A stretch of 64,000 nucleotides of DNA from NCBI GenBank assembly GCA_014650475.1, contig BMVA01000012.1:205597-269596 (forward strand). Reading direction: 5' to 3'. The stretch's first letter is position 1. Every line of letters starts with the position of its first letter. Made by a program: the position numbers and the translations under genes. Positions 28,096 to 37,079 of this stretch are shown here, piece after piece. This DNA is from Streptomyces albogriseolus (lineage in GTDB: Bacteria; Actinomycetota; Actinomycetes; Streptomycetales; Streptomycetaceae). Below the pieces are notes generated by a model, which was given only the letters and a program-made list of their open reading frames with translations, was not told the origin of the DNA and did not search any database.

Positions 28096-29079
28096 GTGCG
28101 CCTGCGCACACCCCTCGCCCTGCTCGGCGCCGCCCTGCTCGTCCTCGTGGGCCCACCGCTGCTCACGACCGGCAGCGGCGCCGGGAGCGGCACCCACATC
28201 CCGGGCCTGCGCCTCATGGTTCCCAACTCGCCCGGCGGCGGCTACGACATCACCGCCCGCACCGCCGCGAAGAACGCCGAGGACGCCGGACTCACCCGCT
28301 CCGTCGAGGTGTTCAACCTGCCCGGCGCCGGCGGCACGGTCGGCCTGAGCCGCCTGGTGAACGAGCGCGGCAACGGCAAGCTGGCGATGTCGATGGGGCT
28401 CGGCGTCGTCGGCGCCGTCCGCTCCAACCACGCGCCGCGCACCCTCGCGGACACCACGCCCATCGCCCGGCTCACCGAGGAGCAGGACGTGGTGGTGGTA
28501 GCCAAGGACTCCCCGTACCGGACCGTCGACGACCTCGTCAAGGCGTGGAAGGCGGCTCCCGGCCGGCTCCCCGTGGGCGGCGGTTCGTCCCCCGGCGGCC
28601 CGGACCACCTCGCGCCGATGCTGATGGCGCGGGCCGCCGGGATCGCTCCGAAGGACGTCAACTACATCCCGTTCGACGGCGGCGGCGAGCTGCTCGCCTC
28701 GATCCTCGGCAGCAAGGTCGCCTTCGGCGTCTCCGGGGTCGGCGAGTACCGCGACCAGATCGAGGCGGGCGAACTGCGGCTGCTGGCGGTGACCGGCCCG
28801 GAGCGCGTGCCGGGCCTCGACGCGCCCACGCTCAAGGAGTCCGGCTACGACGTGGAGTTCACGAACTGGCGGGGCGTCGTCGCCCCGCCCGGCCTCACCG
28901 ACGCCGAACGCGGCAAGCTCGTGCGGCTGCTGGAGGCGCTGCACGACTCGAAGGAGTGGCAGGAGTCCATGAAGCGCAACGGCTGGGACGACGCGTTCCT
29001 GACCGGCGACGAGTTCGGCGCGTTCCTGGCCGCCGAGGACAAGCGCGTGGTGTCGGTACTGAAGGAGCTCGGCCTGTGA
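28096..29079 (+). CDS. tctC: Tripartite tricarboxylate transporter substrate-binding protein TctC
   Basis: A 327-residue extracytoplasmic receptor: signal peptide (LALLGAALLVLVGPPLL), then LMVPNSPGGGYDITAR, NLPGAGGTVGLSRLV, and PFDGGGELLASILGSKV, all hallmarks of the Bug/TctC family that captures citrate or other carboxylates. There is no lipobox cysteine. GTG 28096 was preferred because AGGTGGTGG lies just upstream; GTG 28084 and 28087 are also in frame. It overlaps tctB by four bases (GTGA). Confidence 0.9.
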   Translation: MRLRTPLALLGAALLVLVGPPLLTTGSGAGSGTHIPGLRLMVPNSPGGGYDITARTAAKNAEDAGLTRSVEVFNLPGAGGTVGLSRLVNERGNGKLAMSMGLGVVGAVRSNHAPRTLADTTPIARLTEEQDVVVVAKDSPYRTVDDLVKAWKAAPGRLPVGGGSSPGGPDHLAPMLMARAAGIAPKDVNYIPFDGGGELLASILGSKVAFGVSGVGEYRDQIEAGELRLLAVTGPERVPGLDAPTLKESGYDVEFTNWRGVVAPPGLTDAERGKLVRLLEALHDSKEWQESMKRNGWDDAFLTGDEFGAFLAAEDKRVVSVLKELGL

Positions 29080-29648
29080 CCACTGCCTCCACCCCGACGC
29101 CCGGGCCCGGGGCGAAGCCGGCGCCGGAGACTAAGCCCACCGCTCCCCGAACCCCCCGCTCCTGGCTCCGCGACCACTCCGAACTGGGCGTCGGCGCCCT
29201 CCTCCTCGCCCTCGGCGTGCTGGTCCTCAACGACGCCCTCACCATGGACGTCGACATCACCCAACGCGGCCCGGTCGGGCCGAAGACCGTTCCCGTCGTC
29301 GTCGGGGTCGGCCTGCTCGTCGTCGCCGCCCTCCTCGCCGTCGACGTGCTGCGCGGCGGCCGGGGCCAGGCGGAGACCGGGGAGGACGTCGACCTCGGCG
29401 AACCTGCCGACTGGCGCACGGTCCTGCTGCTCTCCGGCGTGTTCCTCGGCTCCGCCGTCCTCATCGAGCCGCTCGGCTTCCCCGCCGCGGGCGCCCTGCT
29501 GTTCTGGGGCGCCGCGTACGCGCTCGGCAGCCGCCGGGTGGACCGTGACCCGCTGATCGCGGCGGTGCTCTCGCTGGCCGCCTACGCCCTGTTCGACAAG
29601 CTGCTCGGAGTGCCGCTGCCCGGCGGTCCGCTGATGGGAGTGCTGTGA
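29076..29648 (+). CDS. tctB: Tripartite tricarboxylate transporter small membrane subunit TctB
   Basis: A 190-residue membrane protein with a soluble Pro/Thr-rich N-terminus and four hydrophobic segments ([74 protein letters not shown]). The last, ending in [13 protein letters not shown], is the family signature. GTG 29076 overlaps the tctC stop and has GAAGGAG upstream. Works with TctA in the cytoplasmic membrane. Confidence 0.9.
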   Translation: MTTASTPTPGPGAKPAPETKPTAPRTPRSWLRDHSELGVGALLLALGVLVLNDALTMDVDITQRGPVGPKTVPVVVGVGLLVVAALLAVDVLRGGRGQAETGEDVDLGEPADWRTVLLLSGVFLGSAVLIEPLGFPAAGALLFWGAAYALGSRRVDRDPLIAAVLSLAAYALFDKLLGVPLPGGPLMGVL

Positions 29649-29649
29649 C

Positions 29650-31185
29650 ATGAACGCCCTCAACTCCCTGATGGACGGCTTCGGTACCGCCCTCACCCCG
29701 CTCAACCTCCTCTGGGCCGCGGTGGGTGTGCTGCTCGGCACGGCGATCGGCGTGCTGCCGGGCATCGGCCCGGCGATGGCGGTGGCCCTGCTGCTGCCGG
29801 TGACGTACGGGCTCGACCCGACCGGCGCGTTCATCATGTTCGCCGGCATCTACTACGGCGCGATGTTCGGCGGTTCGACGACCTCGATCCTGCTGAACAC
29901 GCCCGGGGAGAGCGCCGCCGTGGTCGCCGCCATGGAGGGCAACCCGATGGCGAAGTCGGGGCGCGGCGCGCAGGCCCTCGCGGCCGCCGCCGTCGGCCAC
30001 TTCGCGGGCGGCATGGTGGGCACGCTGCTGCTGGTCGCGCTCGCGCCGACGGTCGCCGAGCTGGCGGTGGACATCGGCGCGCCGGACTACTTCGCCATCA
30101 TGGTGCTGGCGTTCATCGCCGTGACGTCGGTGCTCGGCTCGTCGCGGATCCGGGGCCTGGCCTCGCTGCTGATCGGTCTGACCATCGGCCTGATCGGCCT
30201 GGACCAGATGACCGGGCAGCAGCGGCTGACCTTCGGTTCGCTGCACCTGGCCGACGGTGTGGACGTGGTGATCGTCGCGGTGGGCCTGTTCGCGATCGGT
30301 GAGGCGCTGTGGGTGGCCGCCCATCTGCGGCGCCGGCCGCCGGAGCCGATCCCGGTGGGCCGGCCGTGGCTGGGCCGCGCCGATCTGCGGCGTGCCTGGA
30401 AGTCCTGGGCGCGCGGTCCGTTCATCGGCTTCCCGTTCGGCGCGATCCCGGCGGGCGGCGCGGAGATCCCGACGTTCCTGTCGTACGTGACGGAGAAGCG
30501 GCTGTCGAAGCACAAGGACGAGTGGGGCAAGGGCGCCATCGAGGGTGTGGCGGGGCCGGAGTCGGCGGCGTCGGCCTCGGCGGCGGGCACGCTGGTGTCG
30601 ATGCTGACGCTGGGTCTGCCGACCACGGCGGTCGCGGCGGTGATGCTGGCCGCGTTCCAGCAGTACGGCATCCAGCCGGGCCCGCTGCTCTTCGAGCGGG
30701 AGCCCGACCTGGTGTGGGGCCTGATCGCCTCGCTGTTCGTCGGCATGGTGCTGCTGCTCGCCCTGAACCTGCCGCTCGCGCCGCTGTGGGCGAAGCTGCT
30801 GCGCGTCCCGCGGCCGTACCTGTACGCCGGGATCATGTTCTTCGCGGCGGTGGGCGCGTACGCGGTCGGCGGCGAGGTGATCGACCTGGTGCTGCTGCTG
30901 GTCATCGGTCTGATCGGGTTCGGCATGCGGCGCTACGGACTGCCGGTGCTCCCGGCCGTCATCGGCGTCATCCTCGGCCCGGCCGCCGAGCAGCAGCTGC
31001 GCCGCGCGCTGCAGATCAGCGACGGCAGCGTCACCGGTCTGGTGAACACGCCGTTCTCGGTCACCGTCTACGCGGTCGTGGTGCTGCTGCTCGCCTGGCC
31101 GCTGCTCCGCAAGGCGCTGCCGCGTCGTACGACCACGACGCCCGAGGCGCCCGAACCCCGTACGCCGTCCGGTCGAAGCGCCTGA
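29650..31185 (+). CDS. tctA: Tripartite tricarboxylate transporter large permease TctA
   Basis: A 511-residue permease with about 11-12 helices and the family motifs [37 protein letters not shown], and [17 protein letters not shown] with the downstream [11 protein letters not shown]. It forms the sodium- or proton-driven channel through which TctC delivers substrate. It starts one base after the tctB stop, so the three genes are one operon. A terminator hairpin follows at 31218. Confidence 0.96.
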   Translation: MNALNSLMDGFGTALTPLNLLWAAVGVLLGTAIGVLPGIGPAMAVALLLPVTYGLDPTGAFIMFAGIYYGAMFGGSTTSILLNTPGESAAVVAAMEGNPMAKSGRGAQALAAAAVGHFAGGMVGTLLLVALAPTVAELAVDIGAPDYFAIMVLAFIAVTSVLGSSRIRGLASLLIGLTIGLIGLDQMTGQQRLTFGSLHLADGVDVVIVAVGLFAIGEALWVAAHLRRRPPEPIPVGRPWLGRADLRRAWKSWARGPFIGFPFGAIPAGGAEIPTFLSYVTEKRLSKHKDEWGKGAIEGVAGPESAASASAAGTLVSMLTLGLPTTAVAAVMLAAFQQYGIQPGPLLFEREPDLVWGLIASLFVGMVLLLALNLPLAPLWAKLLRVPRPYLYAGIMFFAAVGAYAVGGEVIDLVLLLVIGLIGFGMRRYGLPVLPAVIGVILGPAAEQQLRRALQISDGSVTGLVNTPFSVTVYAVVVLLLAWPLLRKALPRRTTTTPEAPEPRTPSGRSA

Positions 31186-31217
31186 GTCGTCGAACGGCGG
31201 TCGAACTCCCCGGTACC

Positions 31218-31247
31218 GGGCCGGGACGCCCCGCGGCGTCCCGGCCC
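31218..31247 (+). terminator. Hairpin after tctCBA
   Basis: Thirteen-base perfect arms (31218-31230 and 31235-31247) with a CCGC loop, 32 bases after the tctA stop. GC-rich stem without a U-tract. Confidence 0.8.
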
Positions 31248-31335
31248 GACGCCTCTCACCCCCACAGGTCACGCGACCGATCCACGCCGCACCTCTTGAC
31301 GCGTAACCGACAACGGTGGCTTCATGACCCCTTGA

Positions 31336-31349
31336 TGGGAGCGCTCCCA
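31336..31349. promoter_or_regulatory. CebR operator (perfect 14-bp palindrome)
   Basis: TGGGAGCGCTCCCA is exactly the palindrome recognised by CebR, the Streptomyces cellobiose/cellotriose-responsive LacI-family repressor of cellulolytic genes. It lies 24 bases upstream of the start of the secreted SGNH-CBM2 gene and probably controls that gene and the following mannanase. Confidence 0.9.
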
Positions 31350-31373
31350 CCTCCACTCCGGGAAGGGGACACC

Positions 31374-32486
31374 ATGCGCGACACCCGCCGACTGCGCTTA
31401 CCCCGCTTGTCCATCCGTTCGTTGCCCGGCCTGCTGGCCGCCCTGCTCCTGCCGCTCGGCCTGCTCACCCCGGCCGCGGCGGCCGCCTCCCCGCCGGACG
31501 CGACCGCGGCCGCCGACCCCGTGCGGATCATGCCGCTCGGCGACTCCATCACCGGCTCACCCGGCTGCTGGCGCGCCCTGCTGTGGAACCGGCTCCAGGA
31601 CGCCGGACACACCGGCATCGACTTCGTCGGCACCCTGCCCCCGCAGGGCTGCGGGATCGCGCACGACGGCGACAACGAGGGCCACGGCGGCGAACTGGTC
31701 ACCAACGTGGCGAGCCAGGGCCTGCTGCCCGCACGGCTGGCCGCCACCCGTCCGGACATCGTTGTCATGCACTTCGGCACGAACGACGTCTGGAGCAACG
31801 TCGCGCCCGACCGCATCCTGGCCGCCTACGACACGCTGCTGGCGCAGATGCGGGAGTCCAACCCGGACATACGCGTCCTGGTGGCCCAGCTGATCCCCAT
31901 GCACCCCGCCACCTGCGCCGCGTGCGCCCAGCGGGTCGTCGACCTCAACGCCCGCATCCCGGCCTGGGCCGCCGGCGCGCACACCAGCCGCTCCCCCGTC
32001 GTCGTCGTGGACCAGTGGACGGGCTTCGACACCGCCACCGACACCTACGACGGCGTCCACCCCGACGCCTCCGGGGACGAGAAGATCGCCGCCCGCTGGT
32101 TCCCCGCCCTCGCCGCGCAGTTGGAGAGCACCCCGGGCGACCCAGGCGACCCCGGTGACCCCACCCTCACCTGCACCGCGTCCTTCCGGTCCGTTTCCGT
32201 CTGGCAGGGCGGCTACCAGGCCGAGGTGACCGTGCGGAACACCTCCGCCGCCCCCGTCCGCGGCTGGACGGTGACGCTGCGGCCGGCCGACGGCGCCCGG
32301 GTCACCCAGGTCTGGAACGGCACGCTGAAGTCGGCCGCCGACGGCACCGCCACCGTCGCCGACGCGGGCTGGAACGGCGCCCTCGCCCCCGGCGCGAGCA
32401 CGGCGTTCGGACTCATCGCCACCACCACCGCGGGGCCGGCCGCCCCCGCCGCCACCGCCGACTGCGCGGCCACACCCGCCTCCTGA
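31374..32486 (+). CDS. Secreted SGNH-hydrolase (esterase) with CBM2, contains a TTA codon
   Basis: A 370-residue exported enzyme: signal peptide (LLAALLLPLGLLTPAAAAA), SGNH/GDSL catalytic domain with GDSITGSPG (Ser nucleophile), HFGTNDVW (Asn) and YDGVHPDASGDEKIA (Asp-His), then a GDPGDPGDP linker and a C-terminal family 2 carbohydrate-binding module bounded by two cysteines. It probably removes acetyl or other esters from plant-wall polysaccharide while bound to cellulose. Codon 9 (31398-31400) is TTA, the rare leucine codon read by bldA tRNA, so translation should be developmentally limited. ATG 31374 has GGAAGGGGA five bases upstream; the CebR box is 24 bases upstream. Confidence 0.9.
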   Translation: MRDTRRLRLPRLSIRSLPGLLAALLLPLGLLTPAAAAASPPDATAAADPVRIMPLGDSITGSPGCWRALLWNRLQDAGHTGIDFVGTLPPQGCGIAHDGDNEGHGGELVTNVASQGLLPARLAATRPDIVVMHFGTNDVWSNVAPDRILAAYDTLLAQMRESNPDIRVLVAQLIPMHPATCAACAQRVVDLNARIPAWAAGAHTSRSPVVVVDQWTGFDTATDTYDGVHPDASGDEKIAARWFPALAAQLESTPGDPGDPGDPTLTCTASFRSVSVWQGGYQAEVTVRNTSAAPVRGWTVTLRPADGARVTQVWNGTLKSAADGTATVADAGWNGALAPGASTAFGLIATTTAGPAAPAATADCAATPAS

Positions 32487-32544
32487 CCCGGCACACACTC
32501 CGACACGGGAACATCCCCTCGCCCACCCCTCTCCTGGAGCCGCC

Positions 32545-34182
32545 ATGAGAACCCCCGACCGCACCGTCCCCCGGGCCGCCGCCCTCCTCGCGGCGCTCGC
32601 GGGTCTGCTCCTGACGCTGCTCGTCCCGACCACCCCGGCCCACGCGGCGCCCACCGGATTCCGGGTGCAGAACGGACGGCTCCTCGAGGCGTCCGGGAAC
32701 GACTTCGTGATGCGGGGCGTCAACCACGCCCACACCTGGTACGCCGACCGCCTCGACGCGCTGGACCACATCAAGGCCAAGGGCGCCAACACCGTGCGTG
32801 TGGTGCTGTCCAGCGGCGACCGGTGGACCCGCAACGACACCGCCGACGTGGCGAACGTCGTCGCGCAGTGCAAGCGGAACCGGCTGATCTGCGTCCTGGA
32901 GGTGCACGACACCACCGGCTACGGCGAGCAGAGCGGAGCGGTGACGCTGTCCCGCGCCGCCGACTACTGGATCGAGGTGCGGGACGCGCTCGCCGGCCAG
33001 GAGGACTACGTCATCGTCAACATCGGCAACGAGCCGCACGGCAACACCGACTACACGCGCTGGACCGCCGACACCAAGGCGGCCGTCCAGAAGCTGCGGG
33101 CCGCCGGGTTCGGCCACACGCTGATGGTCGACGCCCCCAACTGGGGCCAGGACTGGGCGTTCACCATGCGCGACAACGCGGCTTCCGTGTTCGCGGCCGA
33201 CCCGGACGCCAACACGGTGTTCTCCATCCACATGTACGGCGTCTTCGACACCGCCGCGGAGGTGAGCGACTACCTCGGCCGCTTCGTCGCCGCGAAACTC
33301 CCCGTCGTGGTCGGCGAGTTCGGACACAACCACTCCGACGGCAACCCGGACGAGGACGCCATCCTGTCGGTGACCCGGCAGCTCGGCATCGGCTACCTGG
33401 GCTGGTCCTGGAGCGGCAACGGCGGCGGGGTCGAGTACCTGGACATGGTCGAGAACTTCGACCCGGCCCGGACGACCAGCTGGGGGCAGCGCCTCTTCGA
33501 CGGCCCGGACGGAATCGCGGCCACGTCCGAGGAGGCCGCGGTCTACCGGGGCGGCCCGGGCGAGGACACCACGGCGCCGACCGCTCCGGGCGCTCCCGCG
33601 GCGTCCGCGGTGACGTCCTCGTCCGTGACGCTCACCTGGGGCGCGGCCACCGACACGGTCGGCGTGACCGGCTACGACGTCGTGCGGGTCGCCGGCGGTC
33701 AGGAGACCGTCGTCGCCTCGTCCTCCGGCACCACGGCCACGGTGACCGGTCTCGCGGCGGACACCTCGTACACCTTCGCCGTCTACGCCCGGGACGCGGC
33801 CGGGAACCGTTCGGCGCGCTCCGCGACGGCGACCGTGACCACCGCGTCGGGTCCGGCGGCCGGATCCTGCGCGGTCACCTACCGGGTGACGGGTGAGTGG
33901 CCCGGCGGCTTCCAGGGCGAGGTCGTCGTCCGCAACACCGGGAGCACGGCGGTCGACGGGTGGACGCTGCGCTGGACCTTCCCGGACGGCCAGCGGATCA
34001 CCAGCCTGTGGGGCGGGACGGTGACGCAGAGCGGTGCGGAGGTGAGCGTCGCGGCGGCCCCGTACACCGCGACGATCCCGCCGTCCGGTGCGGTGTCGCT
34101 GGGCTTCACGGGCTCAAGGGCGGGGACCAACACCGATCCGACGGTGTTCCTGCTGAACGGCGCGGAGTGCTCCGCGGCGTGA
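32545..34182 (+). CDS. Secreted GH5 endo-beta-1,4-mannanase with Fn3 and CBM2
   Basis: A 545-residue exported glycosidase. Signal peptide (ALLAALAGLLLTLLVPTTPAHA), GH5 catalytic domain opening GFRVQNGRLLEASGNDFV, with the acid/base glutamate in NIGNEPHG and the nucleophile in VVVGEFGHN. An Fn3 module (DTTAPTAPGAPAASAV onward) and a CBM2 domain (from CAVTYRVTGEWPGGFQGEV) follow. The opening and spacing match the GH5 subfamily 8 mannanases of Streptomyces. It starts 58 bases after the SGNH gene with GGAG upstream, so both probably respond to the same CebR box. A terminator follows. Confidence 0.92.
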   Translation: MRTPDRTVPRAAALLAALAGLLLTLLVPTTPAHAAPTGFRVQNGRLLEASGNDFVMRGVNHAHTWYADRLDALDHIKAKGANTVRVVLSSGDRWTRNDTADVANVVAQCKRNRLICVLEVHDTTGYGEQSGAVTLSRAADYWIEVRDALAGQEDYVIVNIGNEPHGNTDYTRWTADTKAAVQKLRAAGFGHTLMVDAPNWGQDWAFTMRDNAASVFAADPDANTVFSIHMYGVFDTAAEVSDYLGRFVAAKLPVVVGEFGHNHSDGNPDEDAILSVTRQLGIGYLGWSWSGNGGGVEYLDMVENFDPARTTSWGQRLFDGPDGIAATSEEAAVYRGGPGEDTTAPTAPGAPAASAVTSSSVTLTWGAATDTVGVTGYDVVRVAGGQETVVASSSGTTATVTGLAADTSYTFAVYARDAAGNRSARSATATVTTASGPAAGSCAVTYRVTGEWPGGFQGEVVVRNTGSTAVDGWTLRWTFPDGQRITSLWGGTVTQSGAEVSVAAAPYTATIPPSGAVSLGFTGSRAGTNTDPTVFLLNGAECSAA

Positions 34183-34189
34183 CAGAGCC

Positions 34190-34224
34190 GGCTGCCCGGA
34201 GGGTCCCTCCCCCTCCGGGCAGCC
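34190..34224. terminator. Hairpin between mannanase and sortase genes
   Basis: Fourteen-base perfect arms (34190-34203, 34211-34224) with a seven-base loop, directly after the mannanase stop and before the end of the convergent sortase gene. Confidence 0.83.
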
Positions 34225-34248
34225 GTTCACCGGTCCGGGTCGTCGAGG

Positions 34249-34977
34249 TCAGACGAGGCGGGCGAAGACCACCAGGTTCTCGGTGTAGTCCTTGGCGGCG
34301 TGGTCGTAGGCGCCGGCGCAGGTGATGAGCCGGACCTGCGCGTCGGGGGTGTCGGCGTACACGCGCTCGTTCGGGAAGTCGTCCTTCTCGAAGGACTCCG
34401 CCTCGTCGACGACGAACGTGGCCCTGGTGCCGTCGGCGCGCCGCACCTGGAAGCGGTCGCCCTTCTCCAGTTCGCCGAGGCGCGCGAAGACGGCCGCGGA
34501 GGTCTTGGTGTCCACGTGCCCGGCGATGATCGCCGTGCCCAGCTCGCCCGGGGAGACGCCCCTGGCGTACCAGCCGACGAGGTTGGTGTCGTTCGCCGGG
34601 GGCGCTTCGAGCCGGCCCTCACTGTCGGTGTCGAGTGCGGTGAAGGGGGCGTTCACGCCGATGGAGGGGATGACCAGCCGGGTCGGCGCCGAGCGCGGCA
34701 GGTGCTTGCGGGGGGGTCGTTCGGCGGGGGACGCCGAGGCGGCGGACCCGCCCTCGGCCGGTCCGGTGGACGCGTCGGCCGAGGGCGCCGCGGCGACCGT
34801 GCGGGAGGCGCGCGGTCCGTGGGCGTCGTCGGGCGGGTCCTCGCCGCCGCCCATCAGCGTGGTGGCCAGCAGCAGGCCGGCCCCGCCCCAGAAGACCGCG
34901 GTCATGACGGAGCGCACTCTGCGCCTCGTCGGGGACGCCTGGTCGGGTTCGGCGGGAGTGGGGGGACTGGCCGGCAT
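34249..34977 (-). CDS. Class F sortase
   Basis: A 242-residue transpeptidase: cytoplasmic basic N-terminus, one membrane helix (VMTAVFWGGAGLLLATTLMG), a low-complexity Ala/Ser/Pro spacer, then the sortase barrel with catalytic His in IIAGHVDTK near residue 152, Cys in LITCAGAY near 218 and Arg in VVFARLV at the end. Class F sortases are typical of actinobacteria and attach few known substrates. The gene 130 bases upstream, same strand, encodes a cell-surface protein that is the obvious candidate substrate. ATG 34977 with GAGGTGG upstream was preferred over GTG 34989. Confidence 0.9.
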   Translation of the reverse strand: MPASPPTPAEPDQASPTRRRVRSVMTAVFWGGAGLLLATTLMGGGEDPPDDAHGPRASRTVAAAPSADASTGPAEGGSAASASPAERPPRKHLPRSAPTRLVIPSIGVNAPFTALDTDSEGRLEAPPANDTNLVGWYARGVSPGELGTAIIAGHVDTKTSAAVFARLGELEKGDRFQVRRADGTRATFVVDEAESFEKDDFPNERVYADTPDAQVRLITCAGAYDHAAKDYTENLVVFARLV

Positions 34978-35107
34978 CGGGGGAACCACCTCATTCGGGC
35001 GCGGCGGAGGGCTCTTCAGGGGAGGGAGGACTCGGGAGGGGCGAGCGGGGCCGTCGTGCCGCGTGGTGCGCGGGGACGGCCCCGGCCGCTATGTCCCCGG
35101 GCATGGC

Positions 35108-35554
35108 TCAGGCCATGTTCCCGGAGACCTTCTTACGGCGCAGCGCGTAGGCGCCGGTGCCGAGGACCGCGAGCGCGGCCAGGCCGCCCGCCGTGACACC
35201 GGGCTGCGAGGCGAGACCGCCGCCGCCGGTGTGCACGCCGCCGTGCGGCTTGTCGTGCTTCCACTCCTTGTCCTTCTTGCTGTAGGACTCCTCGCCCTCC
35301 GAGTCGCCCTTCTCCTTGGTGCCCCAGTCGTCGCTGCTCACCGCGGACAGGGCGCCGCCGCCCGCGTGGACTCCGCCGTGCGGCTTGTCGTACTTGTCGT
35401 CCTTGTCGTGCTTGCTCTCCTTGTCGTACTCCTTGCCGTAGGAAGACTTGTCGTGTCCGCTGTCGCCGTCGTGGTCGGCGTAGGCCGCGGGCGCGGCGAT
35501 GGCGAGAGCCGCCGTGGCCGTCGCGGCGGCGAGCACCATGCGGGCAGAGCGCAT
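35108..35554 (-). CDS. Secreted repeat protein with C-terminal membrane anchor, sortase-linked
   Basis: A 148-residue protein with a signal peptide (MVLAAATATAALAIAAPAAYAD), a highly charged Asp/Lys/His region, two copies of a KPHGGVHxGGGxL repeat (at about residues 57 and 99), and a C-terminal tail of hydrophobic helix plus RRKK, as in sortase substrates. The motif before the helix is GLASQPG, not LPxTG or LAxTG. It lies immediately upstream of the class F sortase, supporting a substrate relationship. ATG 35554 has GGAAGGA seven bases upstream. Confidence 0.78.
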   Translation of the reverse strand: MRSARMVLAAATATAALAIAAPAAYADHDGDSGHDKSSYGKEYDKESKHDKDDKYDKPHGGVHAGGGALSAVSSDDWGTKEKGDSEGEESYSKKDKEWKHDKPHGGVHTGGGGLASQPGVTAGGLAALAVLGTGAYALRRKKVSGNMA

Positions 35555-35733
35555 CTGAGAGTCCTTCCGCTGGAGGCCGGGCAGCTGACTCCGCGTCAGC
35601 ACACCACTCCCGGGCTCCTGCCTGATCTACGCTCAGCCATGTCGCGCGGCCCCACCATCCGAGACGATCACACGGGTTAACCCCCCACTCCTCCGGCCGT
35701 GCGCCGGCTCACTCAGCCGCGTCCCGCGACCCC

Positions 35734-35769
35734 TTGCCGCCGCATCGGGACGCCGCCTAGCCTGCTTTT
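35734..35769 (+). promoter_or_regulatory. Leaderless promoter of the MFS gene
   Basis: TTGCCG (35734-35739), an 18-base spacer and TAGCCT (35758-35763) are followed after six bases by the GTG start at 35770, so transcription should begin at the start codon. There is no ribosome site. Confidence 0.7.
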
Positions 35770-36969
35770 GTGCCGCTAATAAACAAAACCCGTCCGCACA
35801 GTGCCGTGCCGGGTACCGACCTCGTCCGGCTCCGACTCGCCCTGACCGCCTTCTTCGCCCTGGACGGCTTCGTCTTCGCCGGCTGGGTCGTGCGCATCCC
35901 CGCCGTCAAGGAACAGACCGGGGCGTCCGCGAGCGCCCTGGGTCTCGCGCTGCTCGGGGTCTCCGCGGGCGCCGTGATCACCATGACGCTGACCGGCCGG
36001 CTGTGCCGCCGGTACGGCAGCCACCTGGTCACCGTGGTCTGCGCGGTGCTCCTGAGCGTCAGCGTGGCCCTGCCGCCGCTGACCCACTCCACGCTCGCCC
36101 TGGGCGCCGTCCTGCTTGTGTTCGGCGCCGCCTACGGCGGGATCAACGTCGCCTTCAACAGCGCGGCCGTCGACCTGGTGGCGGCGCTGGGACGGCCGAT
36201 CATGCCGGGCTTCCACGCCGCGTTCAGCCTGGGCGGCATGATCGGCGCGGGGCTGGGCGCCCTGGTCGCCGGCTCCCTGTCGCCGGCCCGGCACCTCACC
36301 GGGCTCGCCGTGATCGCGCTGCTGGTGACGGCGGTGGCGGGGCGGGCGCTGATGCGGTGCGAGCCGCTGACCCCGGCGGACGGGGGACGCCCCGCCGAGG
36401 GCTCCGCTCCCCGGCGCGACCGGCGTACCCGCGCCCTGGTGGTCGTCTTCGGGCTCATCGCGCTGTGCACCGCGTACGGCGAGGGCGCGCTGGCCGACTG
36501 GGGCGCGCTCCATCTGGAGCAGGACCTGGGCGCCTCGCCGGGCGCGGCGGCCGTCGGGTACCTCTGCTTCGCGCTGGCGATGACGATCGGCAGGCTGAGC
36601 GGCACCACCCTGCTCGAACGGCTGGGCCGGACCCGCACGATCCTGGCGGGCGGCTCCATCGCCGCGGCCGGCATGCTGCTGGGCGCGCTGGCCCCCTGTC
36701 TGTGGGCGGCGCTGCTGGGGTACGCCGTGACCGGGCTGGGGCTCGCCAACCTCTTCCCCGTCGCCGTGGAGAGGGCGGGCGCGCTGGCGGGCCCGAGCGG
36801 GGTGGCGACCGCCTCCACGCTGGGCTACGGCGGGATGCTGCTCGGCCCGCCCGCCATCGGTTTCATGGCCGACTGGTACAGCCTCCCGGCCGCCCTGACG
36901 AGCGTGGCGGTGCTGGCGGCGGTCGCCACCACCATCGGGTTCACGACGCGGCACGTGCGGACGGACTGA
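35770..36969 (+). CDS. MFS transporter
   Basis: A 399-residue twelve-helix transporter of the major facilitator superfamily, with N-terminal half motifs (GWVVRIPAVKEQTGAS; GRLCRRYGSHLV) and a central basic loop (PRRDRRTRALVV). It resembles the YbjJ/inner-membrane exporter-like group; the substrate cannot be read from sequence. The first codons include rare CTA, ATA and AAA, unusual for this genome and consistent with leaderless initiation at GTG 35770. Confidence 0.87.
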   Translation: MPLINKTRPHSAVPGTDLVRLRLALTAFFALDGFVFAGWVVRIPAVKEQTGASASALGLALLGVSAGAVITMTLTGRLCRRYGSHLVTVVCAVLLSVSVALPPLTHSTLALGAVLLVFGAAYGGINVAFNSAAVDLVAALGRPIMPGFHAAFSLGGMIGAGLGALVAGSLSPARHLTGLAVIALLVTAVAGRALMRCEPLTPADGGRPAEGSAPRRDRRTRALVVVFGLIALCTAYGEGALADWGALHLEQDLGASPGAAAVGYLCFALAMTIGRLSGTTLLERLGRTRTILAGGSIAAAGMLLGALAPCLWAALLGYAVTGLGLANLFPVAVERAGALAGPSGVATASTLGYGGMLLGPPAIGFMADWYSLPAALTSVAVLAAVATTIGFTTRHVRTD

Positions 36970-37079
36970 GCGCCCGGCGGGGATCGTCGGGCGGTGCCCG
37001 GGTACCCGGTCGTCGGCGTCCGACGGTCCTCCGCCCGGCGGACGCCGCAAGCGACCACCGCGCGGAGCCGGGAGAGAAC

